64,000 bases of DNA from Chloroflexota bacterium (GTDB lineage: Bacteria; Chloroflexota; Anaerolineae; Anaerolineales; Anaerolineaceae). The notes beneath the pieces are model-generated. The model made no database searches and had not been told where the DNA came from. It saw only the letters and a program-made list of their open reading frames with translations. Position 1 is the first letter of the stretch; the number at the start of each line of letters is the position of its first letter. The translations under genes were made by a program, and so were the position numbers. Shown piece by piece: positions 8,267 to 16,665 of this stretch. The DNA lies in assembly GCA_021779955.1 (NCBI GenBank), contig JAJXZS010000050.1:124001-188000 (forward strand), given 5' to 3'.

Positions 8267-9042
8267 GCTGTACCAGCTTTTTTCAATTGGCAGGCTTCAC
8301 CGATCTTTTCAAGAGATCCGAGTGCGTCTTTTTCATCCTGCCAGGTTAAGCTTTCATTGCCGTACCGTGCCCTCTCGAACAGGCGTGTTAACCGAAGAAT
8401 AGGCTCAGCAGGAATGCCCTTTTCAGCCAAATAGACCTCGAACTCCCGAGGTGTGACTGACCCCGGGCGCTCGATCCCATGCTCTTGTTTCATCACTCTT
8501 TCCATATCTGCATAACACCGTATGATCACATTCTGTAGATTGTCTCCGGCCTGAATTGCCTGAATAGCAGTGTTTATCACGTTAGTCATGGCGGCAGACG
8601 GATGGGTTTTACGCAAACTGTGCAAGAGAAAATACACACAAAGTGAGACTCCCGCCAGGATCAGTATCCCCGTCACCCAGTGAAACAGGTACACAGGAGG
8701 CTCTCCGATAGGCGCGAGCTCATATCCGGGGACTGGTGCAACTAACCCAGGCGCTTCTGCTCCCGGAGAGGCCGAAGATTGTGGGATCGATATAGGCAGC
8801 CAGCCCAGGAGTGCGATAAAAATGAAGAGAGCGACTCCGAGCATGCCAATCCTCAAGATGCCTTTGCTTTTGACCAATGAAGAGATCAGCAGGTAGATCA
8901 AACCAATGACGAGCAGGGCAAGAACGCCCCGAAATGCCCATGAAAAGAGGGCAGAATTAACCTGCCCCGTTAGTTCGGAAATGGGATTACTGTCCTTGAT
9001 GACTTCTGCACTTGGAATAGGCAGACCTTTCTGGAATTCCAA
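8263..9042 (-). CDS. DUF4129 membrane protein (true start probably further upstream)
   Basis: 259 residues from a TTG start at 9042. Three helices (about 30-55, 65-85, 118-140) are followed by the cytoplasmic DUF4129 domain near 160-250 with IIRCYADMERVM and SVTPREFEVYLA. The frame stays open upstream to a TGA and encodes another membrane helix (KREALFYLAVAIGGTILLG) preceded by a strong GGGGAGGA site (9135-9142), but only ATC codons (9129, 9126) stand at the right distance. The real protein is therefore probably about 288 residues with a non-standard start, or the assembly carries a small error. It is the first gene of the MoxR operon. Confidence 0.82.
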   Translation of the reverse strand: MEFQKGLPIPSAEVIKDSNPISELTGQVNSALFSWAFRGVLALLVIGLIYLLISSLVKSKGILRIGMLGVALFIFIALLGWLPISIPQSSASPGAEAPGLVAPVPGYELAPIGEPPVYLFHWVTGILILAGVSLCVYFLLHSLRKTHPSAAMTNVINTAIQAIQAGDNLQNVIIRCYADMERVMKQEHGIERPGSVTPREFEVYLAEKGIPAEPILRLTRLFERARYGNESLTWQDEKDALGSLEKIGEACQLKKAGTA

Positions 9043-9193
9043 CTTCGAAAGGCCAATTCCTAGCAGAATAGTCCCGCCTATAGCAACTGCAAGATAGAAA
9101 AGAGCTTCCCGCTTGCTGCGTTCGATGATTTCCGTCCTCCCCAGTCATAATGAAAGCTAACCCAGACGGTCTGAGAATTGCCTGCAATCAAAT

Positions 9194-9207
9194 CCGCTTA
9201 TAAGCGG
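9194..9207. promoter_or_regulatory. 14-bp perfect palindrome upstream of the MoxR operon
   Basis: CCGCTTATAAGCGG lies about 65 bases upstream of the likely start of the DUF4129 gene, next to a TTGACC box on the minus strand. It could be an operator. No protein can be assigned. Confidence 0.35.
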
Positions 9208-9343
9208 CTATTTAGGTCAACCTTTAATACTACCTATGATCACATATTCTAGCATGAAGGAGTGCACGCGAACTGCAAATGCCATATTTGGCAACTTGGT
9301 TCAGAATCGCACGCTCGAAGTGGTCAGGACCTGAATCTGAATA

Positions 9344-9994
9344 CTAGCCCAGGAGCACCAACTGCCACAAGCCCGCCACCACAACATCGGCATCCTTGAG
9401 TGTACCCGGGCTGCCAATGCCGACGGATCCCATGCCGGCCCGTCGGGCGGCTTCGATGCCTGCTTCAGCGTCCTCGAACACGACGCAGTATTCCGGCGCG
9501 ATGTGCAGCGCATCGGCTGCCTGCAGAAAGACCTCGGGGTCGGGTTTGGCCTTGCTCACCGAGTTACCATCGATGACCACATCGAAAAGCTGCGTGATCC
9601 CGAGTCGATCGAGAATGAGCGGCGTGTTCTTCGAAGCGCTTCCAATCGCCGTTTTGATCCCCCGTCCAAGCAGCCGCTGCAGGTATTCCGTTGCGCCTGG
9701 CAGTATTTCGCTCCTGTCCAGCCTGCTGATGGATTCGACGTACCAATCGTTCTTTTGGTCGGTCAGTCGCGCCTTGGCAGCATCGTCCAGGGAGAGCCCG
9801 CCAATCTCGAGCAGGATTTCGAGCGAGCGCATGCGGCTGACGCCCTTGAGCCGCTCGTTATCAGCTTCGCTGAAGTCGAAGCCAAGAGAATTGGCGAGCC
9901 GCTTCCAGGCAAGAAAGTGGTATTTGGCGGTGTCGACGATAACCCCGTCGAGGTCGAAAATGGCGACTTGCATTTCGTGGATCATGATGTTCAC
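9344..9994 (-). CDS. pgmB: Beta-phosphoglucomutase (HAD superfamily)
   Basis: 216 residues. It should interconvert beta-glucose 1-phosphate and glucose 6-phosphate in the cytoplasm. The HAD motif FDLDGVIVDT is at 13-22, with Asp14 as nucleophile and Asp16 as acid/base; the helical cap follows with KGVSRMRSLE; motif II is IGSASKN and the Mg site is VFEDAEAGIEAA. The length is standard. The annotated start is GTG, with an in-frame ATG three codons later. It is a single leftward gene with no maltose or trehalose phosphorylase beside it, so the source of its substrate is not visible here. Confidence 0.88.
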   Translation of the reverse strand: MNIMIHEMQVAIFDLDGVIVDTAKYHFLAWKRLANSLGFDFSEADNERLKGVSRMRSLEILLEIGGLSLDDAAKARLTDQKNDWYVESISRLDRSEILPGATEYLQRLLGRGIKTAIGSASKNTPLILDRLGITQLFDVVIDGNSVSKAKPDPEVFLQAADALHIAPEYCVVFEDAEAGIEAARRAGMGSVGIGSPGTLKDADVVVAGLWQLVLLG

Positions 9995-10182
9995 CTGGCA
10001 GCGAATTTCGGATGGTTTGGATCAATCCACAAGTCGACCGATGACAACTTGAAGACGCAGGACTATTTTACCAATTCGTGCATCGATATGCGGTAAGGCG
10101 CCCGGGCTGGAACCGGCAGACGCTCCTGAATCCATGCCGCTTTTTACGAATTACCCTTGAAAGCATGCCTGGAAATAACTCT

Positions 10183-10932
10183 CTAAAGCTTGAAGTTCCA
10201 CGCTTCGGTGCTGTATTTTTCTTTTGCCAGCACTCGCGCGCGTTCGAGCTCCCACAGGGTATAGTCGCCTTTAACGATATTTCTATCCCGGCTAAACCCG
10301 AGCTCAAGCGCATCGGTCAGATTTTCGATCGAAGCGGTGGTCAGGCTGCTGACGCAAGTGACGCGCTTCCTGACGCTCTTGACGAGCTTATCCGAAATCT
10401 TCTCCTCGGAGACGCTGAGCAGCTTGAACATTTTCTCAACATCCACGCTGTAGAGGATTGTCCCGTGTTGCAGCAGGATGGAATTGCGCCGGGTTTGCGC
10501 ATTCCCCGAGATCTTTTGCTCGCCAACCTGGATATCATTGATCGGCACAAAATGGGCATCCAGACCCAGCGACCCCAGGGCGGATACAATATCGTCGCAA
10601 ATGACCTCGTACGACTTCAGCACATTGCGCGGGAAGAACTCGATCGGGCAGATAAGGCTGTAGGTTACTTCGCCTTCAGAATCGTGATAGACCGCCCCGC
10701 CTCCCGTCTGCCGGCGCACGACGTCCACTCCCGCCTCAGAGGCTGCCGCGAGATTGACCTCGTTGCGAATCCCCTGGAATATTCCAATGGAAACGGCTGA
10801 AGGTTGCCAGCCGTAGAAGCGTATCGTCGGCAGGGATTCGCCGCAGCGAACCGCTTCCATGATCGCTTCATCGAGCGCCATGTTCGTGAATGCATCGAAG
10901 TAGCGAAAGGGGATCATTCGGAAGGTCTGCAT
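10183..10932 (-). CDS. lplA: Lipoate-protein ligase A, large (catalytic) subunit
   Basis: 249 residues, activating lipoate or octanoate for transfer to the E2 and GcvH lipoyl domains. The LplA/BPL fold is shown by RFYGWQPSAVSIG near 38-50, the ligand loop RRQTGGGAVYHD at 73-84 and the likely catalytic lysine in VGEQKISGNAQ near 155. I chose the ATG at 10932 because GGAGG precedes it by seven bases; it overlaps the small-subunit gene by 19 bases. The length lacks the C-terminal domain of E. coli LplA, which is supplied by the neighbouring gene. An octanoyltransferase of the LipM type is an alternative. Confidence 0.88.
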   Translation of the reverse strand: MQTFRMIPFRYFDAFTNMALDEAIMEAVRCGESLPTIRFYGWQPSAVSIGIFQGIRNEVNLAAASEAGVDVVRRQTGGGAVYHDSEGEVTYSLICPIEFFPRNVLKSYEVICDDIVSALGSLGLDAHFVPINDIQVGEQKISGNAQTRRNSILLQHGTILYSVDVEKMFKLLSVSEEKISDKLVKSVRKRVTCVSSLTTASIENLTDALELGFSRDRNIVKGDYTLWELERARVLAKEKYSTEAWNFKL

Positions 10933-11213
10933 GCGAGTGCCTCCTGCAAGATGGAAACAAGGTCTTTACTGCTGGCTCCGATGAACTGGGCATCGTGGTT
11001 GGAAAGAACTCGGTCGAGCTGGCTTAACAATCCGTCCGGATCGAGCGGCAGGGTTGCGTTCCGCACTGCCGCGGTCAAATCATCCAAAGTATCTTCCGGA
11101 TGTAAAAAGAAGTCTCCGGTGATTTTCGCGCTTTCTATTTGGTCGGAAAATGTGATATCAAGGCGGACCAGCTTGCCGCCCGGAATCTTGCGCGTGATCG
11201 AGGTGGTGACCAT
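10914..11213 (-). CDS. lplB: Lipoate-protein ligase accessory (C-terminal domain) subunit
   Basis: 99 residues from the ATG at 11213, preceded by GGGGAG. It matches the small C-terminal domain that in bipartite lipoate ligases is a separate protein and is needed for adenylation: GGKLVRLDITFSDQIESAKI followed by GDFFLHPEDTLDDL and a helical part. It lies between lipA, whose stop overlaps the ribosome site of this gene, and lplA, so the three are translated together. The call rests on size, motif and position. Confidence 0.8.
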   Translation of the reverse strand: MVTTSITRKIPGGKLVRLDITFSDQIESAKITGDFFLHPEDTLDDLTAAVRNATLPLDPDGLLSQLDRVLSNHDAQFIGASSKDLVSILQEALACRPSE

Positions 11214-11214
11214 T

Positions 11215-12159
11215 CTACTCCCCATGGTGATCATAAAGCTCGTGATGGATGGCGCTCAAGGCGCGCACCTGTTCCACTGCGTGATAAGAGGAGCGCACCA
11301 GGGGCGCGCTTTCGACCCATTTGAATCCAAGCTCGTAACCGTATTCCTTTAGCTGATGGAATTCTTCCAATGTGTAATAGCGTACAACGGGCAAATGCTT
11401 GCGGCTGGGCTGCAAGTATTGTCCCAGGGTAAGAATGTCCACCCCCCAGGCATGCAGATCGCGCATCACCGCCTTCACTTCGTCGAATTCCTCGCCCAAT
11501 CCGACCATGATTCCGGACTTGGTCAGCGATGCAGGCTCCATTTTCTTTGCGTTCTCGAGAACCGCCCGCGACCAGGCGTAGTGATCTTGGGGCTGCACCA
11601 GTTTGAACAGCCTGGGCACCGTCTCAACATTGTGGTTCAGGATTTCAGGCCTCGCGTTCATCACGATCTTTAGCGCTTCGAGGCTGCCTTTGAAATCGGG
11701 GATGAGCACCTCGACCGAGCACCCCGGCTGATACTCGCGGATCTTGCGGATGATCTCGGCGAAAATGGGCGCCCCGCCATCTTTGCGGTCGTCCCGATTG
11801 ACGCTGGTGATGACGGCGTGTTTGAGACCCATCGCTTTCACTGCCTGCGCAACCCTTTCGGGCTCGTCCAAATCGATGGGCAGGGGCTTGCCATGCTGCA
11901 CGTCGCAGAAACCGCAATTGCGTGTGCAAATATCCCCGAGGACGAGAAAGGTGGCCGTACCGCTCCCCCAGCACTCGCCCATGTTCGGGCAGTGCGCCTC
12001 TTCACACACCGTGTGCAGCTCTTTGCTGCGCATCAGGTCTTTCAACCAGTCGACCGTCTCGCCTGAGGGCGCGCCAATCTTAATCCAATCCGGCCGCCGT
12101 TTTGGCGTCGTATCGATTTTTGTGGAATCTACACGATCTCGGGTGGGTTTGAAGGTCAT
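11215..12159 (-). CDS. lipA: Lipoyl synthase (radical SAM)
   Basis: 314 residues, inserting two sulfur atoms into octanoyl groups bound to lipoyl domains. The auxiliary 4Fe-4S cluster cysteines are Cys52, Cys57 and Cys63; the radical-SAM cluster cysteines are Cys78, Cys82 and Cys85 (CTRNCGFC). The C-terminal RSSYHA supplies the conserved serine ligand. It is the first gene of the lipA-lplB-lplA operon. A consensus promoter ends six bases before the ATG, so the mRNA is probably leaderless. Confidence 0.96.
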   Translation of the reverse strand: MTFKPTRDRVDSTKIDTTPKRRPDWIKIGAPSGETVDWLKDLMRSKELHTVCEEAHCPNMGECWGSGTATFLVLGDICTRNCGFCDVQHGKPLPIDLDEPERVAQAVKAMGLKHAVITSVNRDDRKDGGAPIFAEIIRKIREYQPGCSVEVLIPDFKGSLEALKIVMNARPEILNHNVETVPRLFKLVQPQDHYAWSRAVLENAKKMEPASLTKSGIMVGLGEEFDEVKAVMRDLHAWGVDILTLGQYLQPSRKHLPVVRYYTLEEFHQLKEYGYELGFKWVESAPLVRSSYHAVEQVRALSAIHHELYDHHGE

Positions 12160-12165
12160 GGATGC

Positions 12166-12193
12166 ATTATAACCACGCTCTGTCCGCTGTCAA
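12166..12193 (-). promoter_or_regulatory. Consensus promoter of the lipA operon; leaderless mRNA expected
   Basis: On the minus strand a perfect TTGACA (12188-12193) and a perfect TATAAT (12166-12171) are 16 bp apart. The lipA ATG begins at 12159, only six bases past the -10 box, so transcription should start at or next to the start codon. Confidence 0.75.
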
Positions 12194-12395
12194 TTCGTTA
12201 AGCGTAGGAGATCGATCGGTTGGGCATCGCCGCGAGCCGTCATTCTTCAAGGTCCGCCTGGCAGCAGCGTGTAAAAAGAAATACCTGCGCGCCTCTCGTC
12301 GAAGACGGCACCCGGCCCTTTCAACCCATCGACGATACGGATGACGCGAATCTTATGGGTTTCTAAATCACCAATCTTAAAAAATCGCAAAATGG

Positions 12396-12424
12396 TTGAC
12401 TTTCGGTTTTGAAAGTTGTACTAT
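12396..12424 (+). promoter_or_regulatory. Promoter of the small membrane-peptide gene
   Basis: TTGACT (12396-12401) and TACTAT (12419-12424) are 17 bp apart. The predicted start is near 12431, about ten bases before the ATG of the 33-codon gene. Readthrough of the terminator at 12561 could also feed the livJ operon. Confidence 0.55.
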
Positions 12425-12440
12425 GTTTTCTTAATATCCT

Positions 12441-12542
12441 ATGAATAAATCGTTTAGCTATATCTACGCAATTTCGATCCTCCTTGCCGGGATGTGGTAC
12501 CTCGGGAAGAAACTTAGGGTTGGGTCGGCAGAAGTAGATTAA
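12441..12542 (+). CDS. 33-residue single-helix membrane peptide
   Basis: ATG at 12441 to TAA at 12542. The peptide has one membrane helix (FSYIYAISILLAGMWYLG) followed by a basic KKLR and a short tail ending SAEVD, the classic layout of a small membrane protein with its tail in the cytoplasm. Its own promoter lies directly upstream and a strong terminator 19 bases downstream, so it forms a complete transcription unit. No clear ribosome site is seen, and the leader is only about ten bases, which fits near-leaderless translation. No homologue comes to mind. It may also act as a leader for the transporter operon. Confidence 0.55.
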   Translation: MNKSFSYIYAISILLAGMWYLGKKLRVGSAEVD

Positions 12543-12560
12543 GCTCATCGAAAGAATTCC

Positions 12561-12592
12561 AAAAGCCACCTGACTCCAATCAGGTGGCTTTT
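12561..12592 (+). terminator. Strong terminator upstream of livJ
   Basis: A perfect 13-bp stem (AAAAGCCACCTGA / TCAGGTGGCTTTT) with a six-base loop runs directly into further T. It closes the small-peptide unit and insulates, or attenuates, the transporter operon that starts at 12686. Confidence 0.85.
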
Positions 12593-12685
12593 TTCTTTCA
12601 GGCAGGAGGTGATGAACCGCAAAATAACAAGTTTTCACAATTGCACCCACACCAACCATTCGTCGTGAAAATAAGGAGAAGCATT

Positions 12686-13912
12686 ATGAAGTCCCTGAAA
12701 TTTGTTGTTGTACTCGTACTCGTTTCGATATTGGTTACCGCATGTCAGCCATCGGCTGCACCCAGCCAGGCTGCCGTGGTGAGCGGCGCGCCGGACGTAT
12801 GCACCAGCGATGCATTCGGTTGCGCAGTGTTTAAGCCGGGTGAAGTGGTCAAGCTTGGCATGGGCGCGCCTATGACCGGAGGCAACGGTTCATATGGTGT
12901 TGACATTTCTCAAGGAGCCAGCATTGCAGTTACTGACGCAGGTGATGTAAAGGGTTGGAAATTTGCCCTGGATGCCCAGGATGATGGCGGTACGGCTGAA
13001 GGCGGCGCTTCTGTTGCCAACAAGTTCGTCACCGATCCCGCTATCGTGGCGATCGCCGGGCACATCTTCACAGATGCCACCCGGGCCGCCATGCCCATCT
13101 ATGAGAAAGCCGGCATCCCCATGCTTTCTCCGTCGAACACAGTTGCCGATCTGACTACTTTAGGCTCTGCGGTATTTAACCGCATCGCATTTTCGGATAC
13201 CAACCAGGGAAATGCAGCAGGCGATTATCTGTTCAATACGTTGAAGGTGAAAGATCTGGCGATTTTGCATGACGGCTCGTCGTATGGAAAAGGCCTTGCC
13301 GACACGGTTGCGGCACAATTTGCCAAAGACGGCGGAACTGTTGTTGCCACTCAAGCGATTACGCCTGGCGAAACCGACTTCACCGCTGTTCTTTCTGCTG
13401 TGGCATCCAAAAACCCTGGCGCAGTGTATTTCGGGGGATACGCTGCTGAAGGTTCCATTCTGGTCAACCAGATGAAACAAACAGGGCTCGAAAATGCAGT
13501 CTTCTTCGGTGATGATGGCACTTATGGCGTAGACTTCCTCACCCACGTTGGAGCCAATGGAGAAGGCGCTTTTGCTACGATCGCTCCGGCAAGCCCCGAC
13601 AGTGCAGCCAAAACCGCTTTTAACGCAGCGTATCTTGCTCAATTCGGCAAAGAAGCTGGCTCTTTGTCCCCCTACACATGGGCGGGTTATGACTCTGCTG
13701 CCATCCTGGCAAATGCGGTCAAGGCAGTTGCGGTTGTGGGCAGTGACGGGAACCTCTATGTTCCACGGGCAGCTTTGATGGCGGCCGTCCGGGCCACCAA
13801 AGATTACGTAGGTCTCTCCGGCACATTCACCTGCCAATCCAATGGCGAGTGCAACGCCGGGTTACCCCAATTTGTCGTCGTGCAAAATGGGGCATGGGTT
13901 GCCGTTCAATAA
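12686..13912 (+). CDS. livJ: Branched-chain amino-acid type ABC substrate-binding lipoprotein
   Basis: 408 residues from the ATG at 12686, chosen because AAGGAGAA stands a few bases upstream; a longer frame to 12584 crosses a terminator and has no signal. Lipobox ILVTAC (Cys20). The mature part is a periplasmic-binding-protein type I fold with GAPMTGGNGSYG near 55-65 and the hinge segments typical of LivJ/LivK. It captures an amino acid or related small solute outside the cell for the permeases encoded downstream. The true ligand may be Leu/Ile/Val, another amino acid, urea or an amide. Confidence 0.88.
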   Translation: MKSLKFVVVLVLVSILVTACQPSAAPSQAAVVSGAPDVCTSDAFGCAVFKPGEVVKLGMGAPMTGGNGSYGVDISQGASIAVTDAGDVKGWKFALDAQDDGGTAEGGASVANKFVTDPAIVAIAGHIFTDATRAAMPIYEKAGIPMLSPSNTVADLTTLGSAVFNRIAFSDTNQGNAAGDYLFNTLKVKDLAILHDGSSYGKGLADTVAAQFAKDGGTVVATQAITPGETDFTAVLSAVASKNPGAVYFGGYAAEGSILVNQMKQTGLENAVFFGDDGTYGVDFLTHVGANGEGAFATIAPASPDSAAKTAFNAAYLAQFGKEAGSLSPYTWAGYDSAAILANAVKAVAVVGSDGNLYVPRAALMAAVRATKDYVGLSGTFTCQSNGECNAGLPQFVVVQNGAWVAVQ

Positions 13913-13931
13913 CTAATTTGATTCCCTCTGG

Positions 13932-13954
13932 CTGGGGAGGTTTTTCCTCCCCAG
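13932..13954 (+). terminator. Intercistronic hairpin between livJ and livH
   Basis: Perfect 9-bp arms CTGGGGAGG / CCTCCCCAG enclose TTTTT. It lies 20 bases after the livJ stop. It probably weakens transcription or protects the 3' end of the livJ mRNA, giving more binding protein than permease. Confidence 0.65.
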
Positions 13955-13990
13955 TCCTTATTTCTTTAAATATCGAAAGGCAATGAGCCC

Positions 13991-15112
13991 ATGCATGCTC
14001 TTTCTTTACCTACCCTTGCCGTCAAAGGGGCTCGTTTCAAAAAAGTTGCTCATGTGTTCGATCTTCTGAGGCCGATCCTCGGAGCGATCGTTCTGGCGTT
14101 TATTGCATACCGCTTGTACCAGGTGCTGATCGTTCAGCAAGAATACGGCGCAGATACATGGACTCGTCTGCTGATTTCCGGGTTGATTATTGGGGGAGTC
14201 TATGCACTCATCGCCATAGGCTACACCCTCGTTTACGGCATTCTTTTCATGATCAACTTCGCCCACGGCGAAGTGATGATGTTGGGAGCCTATGCAGGTC
14301 TCTTCGCGTTTCAAGCATTCAATGCCATACAGGTCGGCGGCCAGGCCCAGACCAGTTTTCTAAACGCATATCCGGTTTTGGCGATCCTCCTGGCTTTTGT
14401 GATCGGCATGTTTATCTCAGCGGCGATAGGATATTTTCTTGAGAAGATTGCATATCGACCGCTGCGTAAAGCTCCCCGCCTTGTTCCGCTCATCAGCGCC
14501 ATTGGTGCATCGATCTTTTTACAGAACGCTGCCCAGTTGCTGTTTAGCCCCCAGTTGCGTGAAGTCACCAATCCGGATATCTTGCGCCGGGGTGCCGGAT
14601 GGACGATCTCGATCAATAACGCCAATGTGATTATTCCATACACCGGCGTTTTTACTTTTGTCTTATCCGTGCTATTACTGATCGCTTTGTATATCATCGT
14701 GAGAAAAACCCGGTTAGGCCGCTCCATGCGGGCGGTTGCCCTGGATAAAAAAACCGCAGCCTTGATGGGCGTCGATGTTGACCGCACGATTAGCCAGACC
14801 TTTATTATCAGCGGCGCGCTGGCAGGGGCTGCGGGGGTTATGTGGGGGCTGCATAATGGCATGGTGTATTTCTACGTTGGCTTTATCCCCGGGATCAAGG
14901 CTTTCACAGCAGCAGTCCTTGGCGGCATCGGCAATTTGCCAGGCGCCATGCTGGGCGGCCTGGTGCTCGGCATCGTGGAATCGGTGGGGCCGGCCGCATT
15001 GGGAATCGATTTTCAGCTCAAAGATGTGCTTGCGTTTGTGATTCTGATCATCGTATTGACCTTTCGCCCTTCAGGCTTGCTCGGCGAAGTGCTCGCGGAG
15101 GAAAAAGTATGA
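13991..15112 (+). CDS. livH: ABC permease, LivH type
   Basis: 373 residues, longer than E. coli LivH (308) because of an N-terminal helix region of about 60 residues. The family core starts at ISGLIIGGVYALIAIGYTLVYG, with INFAHGEVMMLGAY and, near the end, AVLGGIGNLPGAMLGG, the loop that contacts the ATPase. It forms the membrane channel with LivM. The stop overlaps the livM start by four bases (ATGA). Confidence 0.92.
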   Translation: MHALSLPTLAVKGARFKKVAHVFDLLRPILGAIVLAFIAYRLYQVLIVQQEYGADTWTRLLISGLIIGGVYALIAIGYTLVYGILFMINFAHGEVMMLGAYAGLFAFQAFNAIQVGGQAQTSFLNAYPVLAILLAFVIGMFISAAIGYFLEKIAYRPLRKAPRLVPLISAIGASIFLQNAAQLLFSPQLREVTNPDILRRGAGWTISINNANVIIPYTGVFTFVLSVLLLIALYIIVRKTRLGRSMRAVALDKKTAALMGVDVDRTISQTFIISGALAGAAGVMWGLHNGMVYFYVGFIPGIKAFTAAVLGGIGNLPGAMLGGLVLGIVESVGPAALGIDFQLKDVLAFVILIIVLTFRPSGLLGEVLAEEKV

Positions 15113-16665
15113 ACACCAGTCTGCGGAAAAGCATCCGTCCGGGCGCGACGATCGGGATTGTGCATATCTTCTTTGTGCTGATCGGTTTCAATATGCTCGT
15201 TGCCATTTTGTTTGCCAGGGTATCTGGAGTGAAACAGCCAGATGCCATCCCGGCGCCGGTCTATTTGATGGCATACAGCATCACCATGGGGATCTGGGCT
15301 GGTGTGGCCGCAGCACAGAAACGAAAGCAGGAATTCAGGCAGGTTGCCTTCGCCGGTTGCGTGGCGGGTGGATTCGCGGGCATCATGGCAGGGCTTTTGG
15401 AATTTGGTTTGGCGATCATCCTCGTAAAAAATATCAACGTTCGGGATGTACTGACTGTCCTCTCGGCCAACTTCATCAAAGGAACGCTTTTTGGAATGCA
15501 GCCCGCGATGGGTGTCATGGTTACTGTAATGCTATTTGCTCTGGGCGGAACCTTGGGAGGCGCGCTCGTCGCTTTCTGGAATTCCACACCCTTTCAGGCA
15601 TTCTTGAACCGCGGGATCAGATTCACCAAAGACTCGGTTCAAAAGGCGCAGGGCGTTACCCACGGCAAAAATCGCTTGCTGTGGCAAATCGCATCGATCA
15701 GCCTGCTTGCGCTGGCGGTGGTCTTCCTGCCCCTGAATTGGGGTTCCTATTGGAATTATGTGTTGGGCACAGTCGGCCTTTATGTAGTACTCGGGTTGGG
15801 CCTGAACATTGCTGTCGGCCTTTCCGGTCAATTGGTGCTCGGGTTCATCGCCTTCTTCGCGATTGGCGCTTATTCGATGGCGCTCTTGAATGCCCCGCTT
15901 CCGTACCACTTGATGTGGGGATTCTGGCCTGCGTTGGTACTGGGCGTGCTGTTAGCCGCCGTCGCAGGCTTGCTTCTCGGGCTACCCCTCATGCGTCTGC
16001 GCGGGGATTACCTGGCTATCGTGACCCTGGGCTTCGGCGAAATTATCCGCATCCTTTTGAAGAGCGACGTCCTTACGGCCTATACGGGAGGTCCGCGTGG
16101 AATTCAGAATATTGGCGGGCCAACGATTTTTGGACGCCCGTTCGTCACGGATGTTGACTTCATGTACCTGATCATCGGCGCCATGCTCCTGGCCATGTTC
16201 ATCTACAGTCGCCTTCAGAATTCCCGAACAGGTCGTGCCTGGCTGGCCATTCGCGAAGATGAGACGGTGGCTCGCGCCAGCGGCGTAAATACGGTCAGGT
16301 ACAAGCTGCTCGCGCTTGTAATTGGCGCTGCTTTCGCAGGCTTGGCGGGTGCCATCTTCGCCAGCCGCAACCAGTTTACCGGTCCCGAGGAACACTCTCT
16401 CATGGCGTCCATCAACGTCTTAAGTCTGATCATCGTCGGCGGCCTGGGCAGCATCCCGGGAACCATCATGGGTGCTTTTGCTTTGAAAGGGTTGCCCGAG
16501 ATTCTGCGCGAATTCGAGAATTATCGTCTTCTCGCATTTGGCGCTTTGCTGGTGGCCATGATGCTCTCGAAGCCGGATGGTTTTATCCCTTCGCGGCGTC
16601 CAAAATTCCAGATCCCCATCCAGCCGGAAACAAGGGAAGCGCCAAAGGAGCAGGATCATGATTGA
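15109..16665 (+). CDS. livM: ABC permease, LivM type, with an extra N-terminal membrane domain
   Basis: 518 residues. The LivM core is in the last 330 residues (GLGLNIAVGLSGQLVLG, RLRGDYLAIVTLGFGEI, GGLGSIPGTIMGAF). Ahead of it lie about 190 extra residues with four or more predicted helices (GIVHIFFVLIGFNMLVAI, GGFAGIMAGLLEFGLAII, GVMVTVMLFALGGTLGGA). This makes the protein clearly larger than the usual 330-425. No frameshift separates the parts. The extra domain may be a lineage-specific regulatory or assembly segment. It overlaps livH and livG. Confidence 0.9.
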   Translation: MNTSLRKSIRPGATIGIVHIFFVLIGFNMLVAILFARVSGVKQPDAIPAPVYLMAYSITMGIWAGVAAAQKRKQEFRQVAFAGCVAGGFAGIMAGLLEFGLAIILVKNINVRDVLTVLSANFIKGTLFGMQPAMGVMVTVMLFALGGTLGGALVAFWNSTPFQAFLNRGIRFTKDSVQKAQGVTHGKNRLLWQIASISLLALAVVFLPLNWGSYWNYVLGTVGLYVVLGLGLNIAVGLSGQLVLGFIAFFAIGAYSMALLNAPLPYHLMWGFWPALVLGVLLAAVAGLLLGLPLMRLRGDYLAIVTLGFGEIIRILLKSDVLTAYTGGPRGIQNIGGPTIFGRPFVTDVDFMYLIIGAMLLAMFIYSRLQNSRTGRAWLAIREDETVARASGVNTVRYKLLALVIGAAFAGLAGAIFASRNQFTGPEEHSLMASINVLSLIIVGGLGSIPGTIMGAFALKGLPEILREFENYRLLAFGALLVAMMLSKPDGFIPSRRPKFQIPIQPETREAPKEQDHD

